From contig SSNU01000071.1 of NCBI GenBank assembly GCA_012064415.1, forward strand, positions 278,070 to 342,069: DNA of 64,000 nucleotides, in the 5' to 3' direction. Below, in pieces: positions 12,134 to 25,100 of the stretch. This DNA comes from Gyrodactylus bullatarudis. Taxonomy: Eukaryota; Platyhelminthes; Monogenea; Gyrodactylidea; Gyrodactylidae. Below the pieces are notes generated by a model. It did no database searches, was not told where the DNA came from, and saw only the letters and a program-made list of their open reading frames with translations. The position numbers and the translations under genes are program-made. The first letter of the stretch is position 1. Each line of letters starts with the position of its first letter.

Positions 12134-13673
12134 AACTTTCAACTCTGGCCACATTGATTATTGCCCTGTTACCTTCGATAATTTTGACAGTGCTCATAAT
12201 TATTGGCCTAGTAATTTCCTACATTCTGTATCAATACAAGATGAAACAAAAGACGTTGCAGCAAGAGGAGGAGAAGAAAAGAGATACTTTGATTTCTGTT
12301 CTCACAAAGATACCGCCCTCAGATTATCATTTAATTAATCCTCAATTGCTTGACTATAAGGAGCTCAAAAGGTCAGAACCGATAAAGACCTATCCGATCC
12401 CCTGGAAAAAGTTGACTTATGGAGATTTCGCCACTGACACTGTCCATGGTAATAGCAGCAGCTATAATAAACTCAAAGATTACTCAAAAAATATGAATCG
12501 ATCATTTGTGAGTCTAGTGAGTTTTTTAAAGGCTAAGGAAAACTCGTCTTTATTGGCTCAATACCTTGATTGTTGTATATGTTTTAAAGAAGAAAACACT
12601 AAACTTCCTAGAAAATGTATTATCTGAAAAATTATCGATCGAAATGTTTTGCCTGATTACTCATGAGTATGACCATGAATTTTCAAAAAATATTTTTAGA
12701 ACCTTATGTATATTCTGAAGCGCCAAATCAGGCTTGAACTTCACAATAAAATAATGATATCATTGTGGTCATACTTCTAAACTTTTTTCCATTAATCTAG
12801 CTCCATTAATAAGCGAATTTTTTTTTCGTTCTTCATCAATAAAAATAATTCCATTCGATACAGAATGAAAAGTTGTTGCCCCAATTTTATTTATCAATAT
12901 CATAATGGGTGAAACTAGACTAGAGTTCAAAGATGATATAATCGGAATTTTCATTTTCGAATGAAATTCGATAAAATTCCATTTATAATCCGACTTTAGT
13001 TATGGACCCTAGTTTTTTCCTACCAAGGACGTCATACCATGTAAGCTTTGGAATGTAGGGAGACCCCGTTCTTATTAAACTTTAACGTTTAAGTTCGCAT
13101 AATGAAGGATGTTGAACAATGTTAGCAGACCCCCTCTCTTCACACCAACCATTGAATTCATTATGAACTTTAAAGTTCGAGATCACTCAATAGAGAATTG
13201 AATGCTGATCAGAATGATATCGTCTATTGAAAAGGGGGAGCTACATTTTTCATGAAAAAGCTTAAAAGGTTCACTTTAGCCAAATAAACAGTGTACAAAA
13301 ATCTCAAGAAATAGTATAAAATCAAGAGTAAATCTTATCTTTAATCCATAGGAAATCTATCCTGTAAGAAAGAATCAAAATAAAATATAAAGTTTTGGTC
13401 TTCTCATCTTAGAGAAAATATTGGTTCAAACCAGTGTTAATAATCAGTTTTTAGATGATTGAAACGACAGAAGAGTCAATTACTCCAAATGTTCTCAGTC
13501 ATGTTGAACAAGAGGACTTCACGAGTAGATCCTCAATCATCAATTCCCTCCAGTCAAAGACGTATATGCCAAACTACTCAGAGTCAATTATGCAGCAGGA
13601 ACCATCCCTCTATTTGATTGGCTTGAAGAAAAACAAGTCTGCTATCAATTATCGATATAACGGAGTTTACTAA
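12134..13673 (+). CDS. Unrecognised single-pass membrane protein, partial
   Basis: I do not recognise this family. A first exon (about 12134-12507, or to 12516 with an alternative GTGAGT donor) encodes a long hydrophobic helix, with segments such as LLPSIILTVLIIIGLVISY, followed by a charged coiled stretch (KQKTLQQEEEKKRD). A second exon (13455-13673) follows TTTTTAG in the same phase and ends at TAA with a polar tail. The pattern suggests a type I or III membrane protein with a cytoplasmic tail of about 170 residues. No in-frame ATG precedes the helix and a stop lies at 12130, so an upstream exon is probably missing; the acceptor assumed at 12132-12133 lacks a good pyrimidine tract. The ATG at 12124 is in another frame. 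Confidence 0.5.
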
Positions 13674-13955
13674 TCATCTATAGTTTTCTTGTTGATTTTC
13701 ATCGTGTAATTGAAACTATAGAAGAAATGTAACCGTATTATTAGTTCGCTTTAGTCTCAATCTCTTAGATAACAGTTAAATGAATTTTATGGTTTCTCCA
13801 AATTGATTTTGATGAAACAAAAACATGTCAGCATAAAGTGTATTTTCTTGATTTATTCTTTCTCGATGAAAAACATTTAACCTTATCTATGATGCAACAA
13901 CGTTTAAATAAAGAAGTTTAACTCAAAGCCAGTTCATTCATTTTGAGCAGAGTCA
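13674..13955. promoter_or_regulatory. Short gap upstream of the GST gene
   Basis: About 280 bp between the membrane-protein stop and the proposed GST start. It presumably carries the 3' end of one gene and the promoter of the next. No defined motif was identified. Confidence 0.25.
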
Positions 13956-16842
13956 ATGAGTACGATCAGGAGAAAGAAAAAGGTCAGGAAAGCCTTATGT
14001 GTGAGTGCGCAATAGCCTGACTCCTTAAATTCAGCTGAAATTATTTCTATCTGTTTAGCTTAAATATTATAATGTTGCCGGGACAGCTGAACCCTTGAGA
14101 GCAGTCCTAAGCTATTTGGACTTTGCCTATGACTCTGAAGTGATCACAAGAGATGAATATAGAAAACTATTCGATAAAGAAAAACTGGTTCTCCTTCCGA
14201 TTCTCGATATAAGTGATCCAAATAACATAAGGAGAATACTTCATTCGATTGAGGATACTGATGCAATTCTATCCAATTTCGGTATGAAATACGATCTGAT
14301 ACCAAACACCCTAGCCATGGACTACTACAATTATCGAAGGATTGTTAGCTTGGTATGTTTATTTACTTTAAATTTGAAATGAATTTACAGTCTTACATGA
14401 AAAAAGGCATTTTTTTACAGAATTTTTCGCTGATTTCAGATAGCTACTTAGAATTCAAATAAAACTCATACGTTAAATCGAAATCTCATGATGTACTAGA
14501 TGGTTGTGAAGAGAAAAAACTGCTCTTTAGAATGGTATAAATTTCAATTAAATTTATTTTTTGACCAAAAACACAGCAATGTGGTTACTTCCAAGTAGTC
14601 GGGGTATTATACAATACATTTTAAAAAGGGGTAGAGAGGAGAGGGTAATTTTCCACATAAAGTGCACAGGTCGTACTGTATATCAGCACTTCGTAATCTA
14701 CCTCAATTCTTATTCAGTAGACCCTGGAGTATCGAAATAGATTGGAAAATTTTCAACTTTGACTTCAGATGGTTCATAAACTAGAAGATCTAAGCAAGAT
14801 TTTCCTTCTTTTGTTAAACCTGAACAAAATGATGTCACTTTTGTCACCGTGGACACCAACTAATAATTTAACATTAGTTCATTTTCTGTCCAACACATCG
14901 AAGATCAGATTACGTTTGATCTTGATTTTTACAATCAGTTCAATAGTTCAATAATCTTTAATCAAAGTTTCAGAAACTTGATTAAATTTGAAATCTAATC
15001 AGTAAAATTTTTTCTGGAAAAAATCCAAGGATAATACGAAAATTCAGTTAAATCGTTTAAGATACTAATGAGTAGACCCAGTTTTTCTCATTTTCAACAG
15101 TCTTTTAGCTTTCCAAAGTATTTTTTACGTCTCCATCCTATTATCTATATTCTAATTGATATTGAAATTCGCAAAATTTTTTGGCTTTTGATAATTTTGA
15201 GAAACTTGATGTTTTTTTTCAATTTGGTAACCTTACTAGATTTCTGAACCAATTAACCCTTTCGGTGCCGAGACTATTTCACAATAAAAACCAAAATTTA
15301 GCTATGAAGATACCAAGTTATTTGGCCAAAAATATTACTAATGCAAGTTCACATTGTGGGCTTCAATTTAAACTTTAACTGATCCAGAAACCTATCAAAC
15401 TGATAGAGTTATGAATGTTCAAAAAAATTGGAAAATGGACATATATGTCCATCGGCACCGAAAGGGTTAAGATGGAAAATTAAAATATCCGATATGAAAG
15501 ACTGTGTTGTTAAAGATTGTTAGCCATACATCAGAGTTTATCTTTTCCCCATCAACAAATATTATTTATTTCAAGAATAGAGAGATATCCCTTCATCGGC
15601 TGATGATTTACGGAAAAATGGACAAGGAATTCTCAAAAAACAACGAAGAGGCCATCAATGAAATTATTCCAAGAATTCTGAATGTAAGGAAATTACTATA
15701 AATGACATAATCCATGACCATGTTTCCTCCAAAGACCATTGATTAAATTTAAATTTAAATCAAGAAAAAAAAAGTATTCTTGGTAGTGATTTAATATAAA
15801 GCTAATTGATATGAAGTTAGGAATCTATGATTTTTACAGAAATCTCGATTTTTTCATCAAAAATTTAATTTTGTTAAAGATTTTTTGGAATCCTACTCAT
15901 CTTGCCCCCATTTGACGCCAAAATCCCATCTTTTCGAACTTTGAACTCAGAATTTTTATTGATTTTAAAATTGGAGGTTGATCAAAAGAGTTTTTTCAGG
16001 ATCAAGATTAGACAAGAAAATCAATTCAACTGAATCTGATAATATTATTCATTATCGTTCGGAAGCTGAATTTCGATTTTTTGATCATTTTCACTGCTTG
16101 AAAATCAATGAAATTTCGATAACTCAAAATCTCTCTAAAATGGTCGATCTTTCGAAAGTTTATCAGCGATATTCGGCTTTCTTGTCTAATTTTGATCCTG
16201 AAAAACCTTTTTGATCAGCCTCCAACATTCAAATCAATAAAAATTCTGAGTTCAAAGTTCGAAAAAATGGAATTTTGGCGCCAAATGAGAATTTGAGAAA
16301 TGACCATATTTTCCATAAAAATAATTTTTTTCAGAATTTTTTTCCTTCAAATGGTAAAAGTGGGCAATATGAGTTGGATTCCAGAATATCTTTTACATAT
16401 TCGAATATTTGATGAATATTTGAAGGTTTTCGTAAAAATCATAGATTCCCAACTTCATATCAACCAACTTTATATTTATCAAAAATATTTACGCAGATTA
16501 ATTTTCCATTCTGATAAAACGGTTTAGTTTCAACTTTAATTTGAACCTAAGTCTGCCTTGTCATACTTCCAATTGTGTCTGATTATAAAACTTACTTTTT
16601 GAAACTTTTAGAGTCTCTCATTAATATATGATGATTATCAGACTACATTCTTCATGGGCGATAAAGTGACTCTCGCTGATTTCTACTACATCAACATTAT
16701 CGATAAAGTTCTCATGTACTCAACCAGATTCAAGATCAAGTATGCCGAAATGTTTGAACTGCGTGATAAAATATTTGAAGCCTCCCCGAAGTTGGCCGCA
16801 TATTACATTCATGGGACTAAACTCTACGAGGATGCTGTATAA
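13956..16842 (+). CDS. Glutathione S-transferase, sigma-like
   Basis: Cytosolic GSTs conjugate glutathione to electrophiles; some sigma members isomerise prostaglandin H2. Exons are 13956-13982, 14059-14352, 15576-15683 and 16612-16842, all in phase, giving 219 residues, a normal GST size. The N-terminal domain begins KYYNVAGTAEPLRAVLSYL, matching the GST pattern of tyrosine followed by RGRAEPIR, with RGR changed to AGT. A PILDIS segment fits the cis-proline strand. The C-terminal domain has FFMGDKVTLADFYYI, the conserved N-capping region. The usual glutathione-binding Gln-Ser before AI is replaced (DTDAI), so activity may be altered. The tiny first exon, with donor GTCAGG, is the weakest part. 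Intron 2 holds a TTAA element and intron 3 a foldback element. AATAAA occurs at 16855 and 16874. Confidence 0.8.
15253..15470. mobile_element. TTAA-flanked MITE (piggyBac-like)
   Basis: A 218-bp element with inverted ends TTAACCCTTTCGGTGCCG and CGGCACCGAAAGGGTTAA. The TTAA at both ends fits the TTAA duplication of piggyBac-type transposons. It has no coding capacity. A divergent relative lies at 27560-27757. Confidence 0.7.
15792..16478. mobile_element. Foldback element (family 1), GST intron 3
   Basis: About 690 bp with long, imperfect inverted arms. The left end reads ATATAAAGCTAATTGATATG and the right end is its diverged reverse complement. Internal parts are also mirrored. It matches copies at 26.5, 36.2 and 42.1 kb. 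It encodes no transposase and lies between GST exons 3 and 4. Confidence 0.75.
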
Positions 16843-18785
16843 CATTTATGCATAAATAAATAGAAATTTATCAAATAAAACGTATTTTCTTTGAACATCG
16901 TTCTTTCATTAAAATTTCTGATTAGGATCAACACTCAACATCAAATTCATTGAATATTCAGCGGCGATTTGAAAAATTTTGGATTTATAAAACCTAATGA
17001 CATAATGGAGAATCATTTTTGACACCTGCTTCAATACAAAATAATAATGCTTAGAATTGATAGTTCTATCAGAAAAGTTGGTCCTAATATGAGGTTAAAA
17101 ATTTCACCCTAGCCTAGTGGTTACTAACTACTAGAGTTGGACGAAATGAGAAAAATTTGAGAAAATTGATACCTAGATATGGTAAAAATAAAGAGAAAAA
17201 ATTAAAAATAAGAACTGGCCTATCTTAGGCCAAAATAAAACCCAAGTTCTTACAAGCAGTCATAAACAAATTCCATGTTTCGCGGAAACCTAGAATTAAA
17301 TTTTGAAAACATATTTGTTTGAATATAAAAGAAATATTTTGACCGTAAATTCAAAATAAACTTTGAACGATAATGTTGTCGAACTTTGTCAAAATTCTTT
17401 ACTAATATTGGGTTCTGAACTCATGGGAGAAGGTTAGAGACAACAGAGGCATTTTCTAGTGATCAACGTAATATTTCGCCACGTCTCTGAGGACGCTAGC
17501 TTGGTTGACATATAAAAATAAGAATCAAAATATAATCTTCCAATTTTCAACTACTGGAGAAAGATCAAAATTTTTCTATTCGATAGTAGTCGGGTAAAGA
17601 AAAACAAATTTTCGATGGAATATTAATTATATATTTGATTAAAAAATTTTCTTCTTGTGAAATTGAGGTGGAAAACAATAATTGGCAAATTGTAATACAT
17701 AAAGGGTTAAATAATAAATTTTGGTAAAAAAACTCCTGTTTCTGTAAAAAAAGTTTCTGTAGTTTTTTCTTAACGCCGAAATATAAACCGCATTTTATAG
17801 GCTCTAATGAGCAAGAAATCTACACTATTTTAGTCTTGTATGAATTTTGTACACTCCAATATTTTTCCAACCATTTGTAAGAGGATATATTTGCATGATT
17901 TGAATGACACCAAAAAATAGAATTTCAATCAAGGAGTTTTTCATGAAAAGGTTGGAAAGAATGTCTGATGAGGCTAATAGATAGATCATTTCTCAACTTG
18001 CATACCTAAGATCATCAGTAAATTTTGGGGAACTTTTATAATTTTGTAAAAAAACTTCTTTTGCTAAAATTTTACCCTTAGTCTAGTAGTATATGGGACA
18101 GGTAATTTTCTCAAGCTGAAAGAGGAATGAATATTCTTTCGAATAAACTATAACTTATCAAGTTACAAAGACTTATTGAAAACTTATGACAATTTAAAAA
18201 TGACTCTTTTTCGAAAAAATATAAAAAATTTCCTAGAAAGTACGAAAAACGTATTTTTGAAAAAAAACCCTCATGGAGATCGAAGAGAAAAATGAAGGAA
18301 ACTTTTATCATAGAATTCAAAAATCTGATCACCCAGAAGACATTTCTTGAAATTAAAAAGTTGGTTATTTTCCAAACTAAAGGTTGGTTTATGAGAAAAA
18401 ATGCATATTCTTTATCAGCGTATTCCAATCTCAGCGATGTACCTTGAAAAAATTTTCTCTGTGTCTTTAAAGGTAATGTCGTAATAAGCTACATACCAAT
18501 ATGTAGAGAGAAAAATGAATTCTGTACATTTTATAAATCGACTAACCATATTTTGATTGTATTGTTGAAAAGAAAGACGTCTCATTGTCTGTCTCCAACA
18601 GATATGAAAAAGATTTAGTTGTTTCACCAAAATCAACAAAGATCAAATATTGATTTCTCTCTTCAAGTTGCTAGTAAAAGAATCTGATCGTGTGTTGAAA
18701 AGTGAAAAAGACTCAGTTTATCAGTTTTCTCCTCGACTTAAATATTTATCTAAGTTATAAATTTGTAAATAGAAGAGATCACTAA
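16843..18785. other. Gene-poor stretch with a family 2 MITE piece
   Basis: Positions 16941-17118 are nearly identical to 32155-32311, the right part of a family 2 inverted-repeat element, ending TTTCACCCTAGCCTAG. Minus frames at 18111-18639 encode only low-complexity hydrophobic residues without splice support. The remainder has no recognisable features. Confidence 0.5.
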
Positions 18786-18793
18786 CTGAACCC

Positions 18794-18800
18794 TATATAA
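18794..18800 (+). promoter_or_regulatory. TATA box of the annexin gene
   Basis: TATATAA followed by GCCCTGC lies 62 bases before the ATG at 18856. Initiation is expected 25-30 bases downstream, near 18825. That places the first in-frame ATG (18823) at or before the cap site and favours 18856 as the translation start. Confidence 0.5.
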
Positions 18801-18855
18801 GCCCTGCTTTCCATAATTAATAATGATATTGCTCTTATTGAAATATATAATTGGA

Positions 18856-19888
18856 ATGTCACCAACATTCTCACAGACTGAAGAGATCCACAAAGACCTC
18901 ATGAAGGGTTCCTATGAAAAGTTGATTGAAGTATTCTCCTCGTCTAGGTACAACATCCGCAAGGGAATCTACAAGGAATATCTCCAGAGTTATGGTGAAG
19001 AAATCCAGAATCACCTGCCCAATGGAGACTTTAAGAGTCTTATCGAGTTTTCACTTATGCATCCAGCCTACTTGAACGCCTACTGCTTGTACGAGGCGTT
19101 GTATCAAAAGGAAAAAGATAAAAAACTTATTGCTGACATCCTAGCTACACTGAGTAATGAGGAAATCTATGAAGTTAGAACAGCCTATCAACAGGGTAAT
19201 TATTTTATTCTCATCATTTAAAATGTTTACAGTTCTCATTGATTGGGAGTTAAAGAGTGGGTTTGGCGTAGTCATAAAAATTTCCTTTTTACAGATTCTT
19301 CCTTAGAGTTCGACTTGAGCATAAAATTGGATGGACTATTTCGGAATATTTGTCTATCCTTAGTGTTTGGTCGTAAGAATACGTCATTATTTAACAGTGA
19401 TATGGAAGCATCAAGAAAACTAGCTAGAGTCCTATTCGATTCTTGTGAGGGAAGAGTGTCTGCTGACAAATTATCTTTTATACGGGTTCTGACTAATGAG
19501 AGTAAACCAGTTCTCCAAATGATTGAGAAAGCCTACGAAGAGTTTACAGGTGGCGTCAAAATCGATGAGACTATCTACAATGAATTTCATGGGGATGATC
19601 GGAGGATATTACTACTCTCGAGTAGGTCTTGGAATTTTTATGTATGTTGTAGAAAACTTTGAGCTTGGCAAGTATGAGACTTACTGTAACCAATTGAATG
19701 ATTCTATACATGAATATGATCGTGATTTGAAGAATCTGATTAGAATACTCTTGACAAGATCTGAAATAGATCTGGATCAGATAAAAAGATATTTTTTGAA
19801 GAAATTTGGCCGACCTCTAAAGCAAGCGATTGAGCAGGGAACAGTGGAACGTTTCAAAGAGTTTCTAATGAAATTTTGTCGGGACTAA
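18856..19888 (+). CDS. Divergent annexin lacking calcium-binding loops
   Basis: Annexins bind acidic phospholipids, usually through calcium bound in GxGTD loops of four about 70-residue repeats. Exons are 18856-19195, 19295-19621 and 19653-19888, giving 300 residues, a typical core length. Repeat signatures include LIADILATLSNEEIYEVRTA and LIRILLTRSEIDLDQIKRYF. Removing a 31-nt GT-AG intron (19622-19652) restores the frame and the exact family spacing from the GD turn to the next helix. None of the repeats keeps a GxGTD loop, so calcium-dependent binding is doubtful. An in-frame ATG at 18823 would add 11 residues, but the TATA position favours 18856. The stop TAA (19886-19888) overlaps the stop of the convergent phosphatase gene. 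Confidence 0.85.
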
Positions 19889-22013
19889 ATAAAGATTCCT
19901 TTATCGAAATCATCCAAAACCTTTTTGAACAATAAATGAAATTTTTCATATTCCTTCTGCAAATAGGAAGACATTGTGTTCATTTGACGGCTATCAGCAA
20001 TCTCTCTCCCGAATTCATAATGACACAGGGAAGAAATCAAAAGACGAATCAGCTCTAATTTTGACTCCTCACTAATCGGCTTGAGAGATTTGATAAAATG
20101 AGCCAGTAAAGCGATTAATTCGTGAACAATCTAGAAAAGTATCAGGATTTTTTTACATTCATTTGAGCTCTAGACTTTTTTTAGACCAAAAAAAGAAAGA
20201 AATGAAAAATCAAAAGGATAACTAACTACTCTCCAATAAAAATGAAATTAAATTCATTAACACTCCCTGTTTTACTACAAAATCAATAAAATCAAAAGTC
20301 ATGTTAGGAAATTCTAAGGCAAAATTTTCATTCAGAATGACAAATGAAAAGAATTATTATAGAAAATTCAATAGGAATGTTTACTATGCCAAGAGGAAGA
20401 AATTCATTAAGAAAAATTCAACACAAGAATTTTCGTTAAATTTTAAATAAAAAATTCTTAGTTTTCTTTCTTCTTGACATAGTAAACCTTCCAATTGAAT
20501 TTACTAGCTTGAGTTTTGATTTTATTCATTCTCTCCTACACTAAATGGAAGTTCAGTAAAACAGTGAATGAATTTGATATCTTATTATTGGAGAGTAGTT
20601 AGTTATCCTTTTCAGTTTTTATTTCTTTCTTGTGCTGGACTTTAAAAGGTCTGACTCAATCTCTCTGTTTGCCTACCTTGTTGTTATTGAAAAATATATG
20701 GGGAAAACTTGTGGAATTGATATCGATCTCTGATAAATCTTGTATCGTTATAATTGGTTGCTATGGAATAAGATGCTAATTTATCTTACTTTAAGACTGA
20801 AAAACCAGTCGATAATGAGGTGAAAACATGTGCGAATATTGCTCAATTCTTTACGGATCATCTCGTCCCAATTATAGCTCATGTTAATAACTTCTTTCCA
20901 ATGGCTCAGATGAAACTTTAAAAGACTTTCATCTTCCGGAGTCAATAGTTGATTGATGAAATTTTTCTTGTAATCTACAGAAATTAGTGCATGAAAAGTT
21001 ACTTCTTTGCTCAGCCCCGCTTATTTTCAGTGAAGATGGAGGAACATTAAGAATTTTGTCTTCATTCCTCACCAGGTCAAAGGACCTCATGAAAAAATAC
21101 TTAAAACATGGATCTTCAGAGTTAAAGTCTTCCCTCTGGCCAGAGCCATCGAGCTGGTGAAATTTAGAAATCAGATTTTGACACAACAGGAAGATTATTT
21201 TGGGAATATACTGAATTTCAAAAAATTCAACAGAATTCAAAAGTTTCCTTTGGTTATCAATAAACTGAGTTATTGTGAAAGCGTTGAAGGAGTTATCTAT
21301 GGGATATTGGATCCACAAGTTCGAAATAAAATTGTAAAATGTAATAAGAAAATCTTCTTGTAATCTATTCTGAATTGAGCCTTTTCGTTTGGCCCTAATA
21401 AGGGCGATAACTTCCATTGGACCAATTCGCTTTGAGAACATTAAATAAGCAGCTATAATCAGACCAGTGCGACCATAGCCTGCATGACAATGAACGGCAA
21501 CTTTGAACTTTTGTAAGCAGTCATGCATTGCCTTGCAAATTTCCAAAGCCAAAGTTACAGTAGGCACTTTGTAATCCTTTATGGGAAAATGGTAACAAGC
21601 AACTTTTTAGAAAATGAAAATTTCTATCATACTTTGCCTTGAAGTAAAATCCTTACTATCGTATGAGAACAAATTGTTTAGGTTTCCATTACCGCAAAAT
21701 GCATGCTCATCAACCTCTTGTAGATTGAAAATGGCCATAATATTATTTCTAAATGAATGCAATGATTTAAAACTAACTTGAGTAAACTATCGACCACAGC
21801 AAAGTTTTTGACGAAATTGTCAATAGGTCTAGCCATTGCAAGAATTTCTTCTGTGATCCAGTCTGCATTTAGGCCACAAATAGCGTTGGTCGGTTTCATA
21901 CTGGGAATACATCTCTTGCATTTGCTACCCAAACAAAAAGTATCACAAACGGATTTTGGATTAATTTTATTCAGAAACTTTTCTTTTATTTTGAAACAGC
22001 ATTCAATATTCAT
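19885..22013 (-). CDS. PTPDC1: PTPDC1-like dual-specificity tyrosine phosphatase
   Basis: PTPDC1 is a CDC14/PTEN-related cysteine phosphatase linked to centrosome and cilium function in animals. Minus-strand exons are 22013-21778, 21748-21633, 21602-21003, 20974-20790 and 20130-19885, all in phase, giving 460 residues. The P-loop HCHAGYGRTG holds the nucleophile C156 and R162; D127 in IKDYKV is the likely general acid. Family-like segments are WITEEILAMARP, MAIFNLQEVDEHAFCGN, RAKRKGSIQNR and YIPKIIFLLC. Introns of 29, 30 and 28 nt split the first four exons. A conserved part of the C-terminal region may be missing between exons 4 and 5, where a foldback element fills the intron. ATG 22013 is the first in frame. 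The stop overlaps the annexin stop. Catalytic residues are intact. Confidence 0.85.
20171..20655. mobile_element. Foldback/MITE in the phosphatase last intron
   Basis: About 485 bp with inverted arms of roughly 120 bp. Both arms share ACTACTCTCCAATAA and its reverse complement, flanked by purine-rich tracts. There is no coding capacity. It belongs to neither foldback family 1 nor 2. Confidence 0.65.
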
Positions 22014-22182
22014 GATTATGTAGTAAAACTTTTTCAAAATTCTATGTTTAATTTTCGAATTTACACGAAAAATTTCTCAAATCAATGTTAGCAGGGTTTT
22101 TTGTTTTTACGTTCAGTAAAATAATAATATTTTTAAATTCAAATTTATCAATAATCTGTATTATGAAACCAAGGCATGACTT

Positions 22183-25100
22183 ATGAGAATCTTAATCATA
22201 ATTTTATTGAGCTTGGATTATTCTTATTCTTCTAGTGAGTTATAATTGTTCTTAAATATCATTATTATCTTTACTTATAATTTATCAGCTATTCAAAACA
22301 CAACTTTTCAATAAATTACAACTCTAGTCTATTATTTAGACGAATTACTGAACTTTTTGGTTAAACTGAATAAATTTAATAAATCTAGTACTAATTACCA
22401 TTACTTGAGAACGATTATAAAGACTTATATTTGTACTAACTCTTTACTAAAGGCTCTTTAGTACGTTTCTTATCATGTTTTTATCTACAAATCTAGATAA
22501 ACTGAAATTCATTTCTTTATTCTCTTTCCATCATTATTCTGCCATAAATACTCCTGCATTTATCCATTACTTGGTATAAATTAAACACCTTTATAGTAGC
22601 TACCTGTTAAAATTAAATTTATTCAATGATTGACTTAAGAAAACGATTTCGAACTGGCCAGCTGGAAGTCTACAAAGTGGGATCCAGATTTGAATACATG
22701 GTGGCACTACAAAGAAGGCATTATTGGAGGTAAGTTTTTCGTTAATGAAAATAATAACCCAACGAAAAATTTATTGATGATTTCAATCAAGTTTTATCTT
22801 AGATTTAGAAAAAATAATTTTAAATAAAGAATGGATGTGTTACACACATACACATCTAATTTCCTGCCTTAAAGTTTCCTGTTTTGGGAATTTTATTAAA
22901 AAATATCGTTTTTAAATTTCAATTACGACTCGAATATTTCATATTGCACGTAGAAGTAAAATTATTTCTAAGTAATTTCTAATGCTTTTTGTCCATTTAT
23001 ATGTATATAAGGAATGTAACTAAAGATAATTGCTATAATCTTACCCAAAAGACCTGATCCTTGAGTTTCTTGTTTTTCTTATTCATTAAGTGGTCCAATT
23101 TTTGCTTTTCGAAATCCCCCACTCTTGGCTCAAAAGTTTAATCACTGGGAAGGAAATTATATAATCTCATTGATTTTTTTGTTCATTTTAAATTTATACA
23201 TATTCTTCTTCAGAAAAGAAAACAATGATGAAAAATATGTAATTATTTTACCTGAATGAACTCATATAGAGGAGTTTTTTAATTGAATAAAGTATGTATA
23301 CTCTTTCTTATCCAATTGTGTTTTTTATTATCAATTAAAGAACCAAGAACATCATTTTTCAAATTAACCCAAAAGTACATTCGAGTCAGGAAAATGGTTA
23401 TTAAATTTTATACATTCCTTCCTTAATGATGATTTGATATTGGTCTGACCTTTTTCCTCTACCAAGATGGGTACTTGTATAGCTAACTCTGACTATGTAA
23501 ATTCTTTGTATGAATCTCAATAGATAAAAGGTTGATGGAAGCTTACATTACACGAATCGATTGTTTTATAATTCTGAAGAAAATTCTGATTTTCACAGGC
23601 TTTTGTTTGCAATGAATAAACCTTGGGTAATATTCAAATTAACTTATAGGTCCGTCAAATTGGGGTCATTCCGCCTATACAGCCTATACAAGAAATCAAT
23701 GGTTATCTTGTAATAGTGGCAAGTACCAATCCCCAATTGATATCGATACAGATAACATAGTTTACAACAAAAACCTTGATGTTTTGGAAATTAACGGATA
23801 TGATTCACAGGTAAGTTTTTTATTTTCATAAAAATATTCTATTTTTTCCATTTAAAAAGTTGAGACCTGTCAAATCTCTTGGATTGAAATTGAAGTTGTC
23901 ACATAGATTCTATTCTGACTGAGAAAACTATTTCAGTCATGCAAATTTTTACCAGATAGAGTATAGTTGAGAGGGAAGGCGTGTGTATCTCCAAATATTT
24001 CGGAGAAATAACCAGAAAACTATAAAAAAAATAAATTTCTTAACATTAACTCTCTTGAATAAGATTTATAGCAAAAGTGAGAACGTTCTTCCCTCAACAT
24101 TGCAGAGATGATAATCTTTCGAGAAATTCTTCTCAATTTTCCTCGAGTTTATCTGCTTTTCATCATCTACTCTTGATTCGTTCAAAGTTCCTATAAGAAG
24201 AAAAAGTTTATGAGATAATTCAAAATTGAGCACATATTAAATGTGGTGTAATTATTTTAGATAGAGAGTTAAGTAACAAAAAAATATGTGACGACAACGA
24301 AATCATCTAGATGAATTCGGTCCTATTTTTAAAAATTTATTTCTCGGTAAATATCAAGCCAGTGTAATAGTCTGACGAGATCCGGTGAAATAAAAGCTTT
24401 ACCGCTAAGTATTCACTTGTCTTCAAGATGATTCCTTCGTGGTCACAAGATATTTTTGAACAAGTCCAGCACTACTTTTCGCAAAAAAATATCTGAAAAC
24501 TTTATTTGAACATGAAATGATAACGACCCTGGTTCGATTTTACATGGTATTTTATCATTTATCAATTTGTATACAGAAAAGATTGAAGAAATTTTAAGTT
24601 TCGAGTTGGCGCGATATTTTTGGTTTTTAAACTTGTAGATGAAATTTTTTTGTTGATTTCAGGATGTGAGAGAAGTCCAACGTTATTCTTTAGAATCTCC
24701 AATACACAAAGAAACCAATTGTATGAATGTTTTACTTTTTAACTGATTTCGGATCATCTTCAATCAGTAGACTTCTGCAAAATCAACAAAAATCTTCAGC
24801 TTAAAAAATGCCCAAATTCATTGAGAATAGCTTTAGTTGCAACATTAAATTTAACCCTGATAAACTGAAAATTTGATGGTATTATCAAGGAAATTATCAA
24901 GATACTGTTTATTCATTGAATCAGATTAATACATCTTCAAATATTCCTTTTTGGACAACTCTGTAGTTAGAAGCAATCTCAAGAAGCTTATAAATTATTC
25001 TCTAGTTCGTGACTATCTGATCTAATTCCAATAAACCCATTACCAAGTTACCTATGTTATCATACTTTGAATGAATTGTAACGAATACAAAAACTAACTT

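Noticed and set aside
12124..12338. Frame beginning with ATG at 12124
   Set aside because: The overlapping frame encodes a clear membrane helix and coiled stretch; this one has no recognisable structure and overlaps it fully.
18111..18639. Two overlapping minus-strand frames rich in Phe, Ile and Leu
   Set aside because: The composition is what AT-rich non-coding DNA gives in this frame; no splice-supported partner exons or known motifs.
19523..19621. Alternative annexin frame starting inside exon 2
   Set aside because: The upstream codons are an out-of-frame shadow; the real frame changes at the 31-nt intron.
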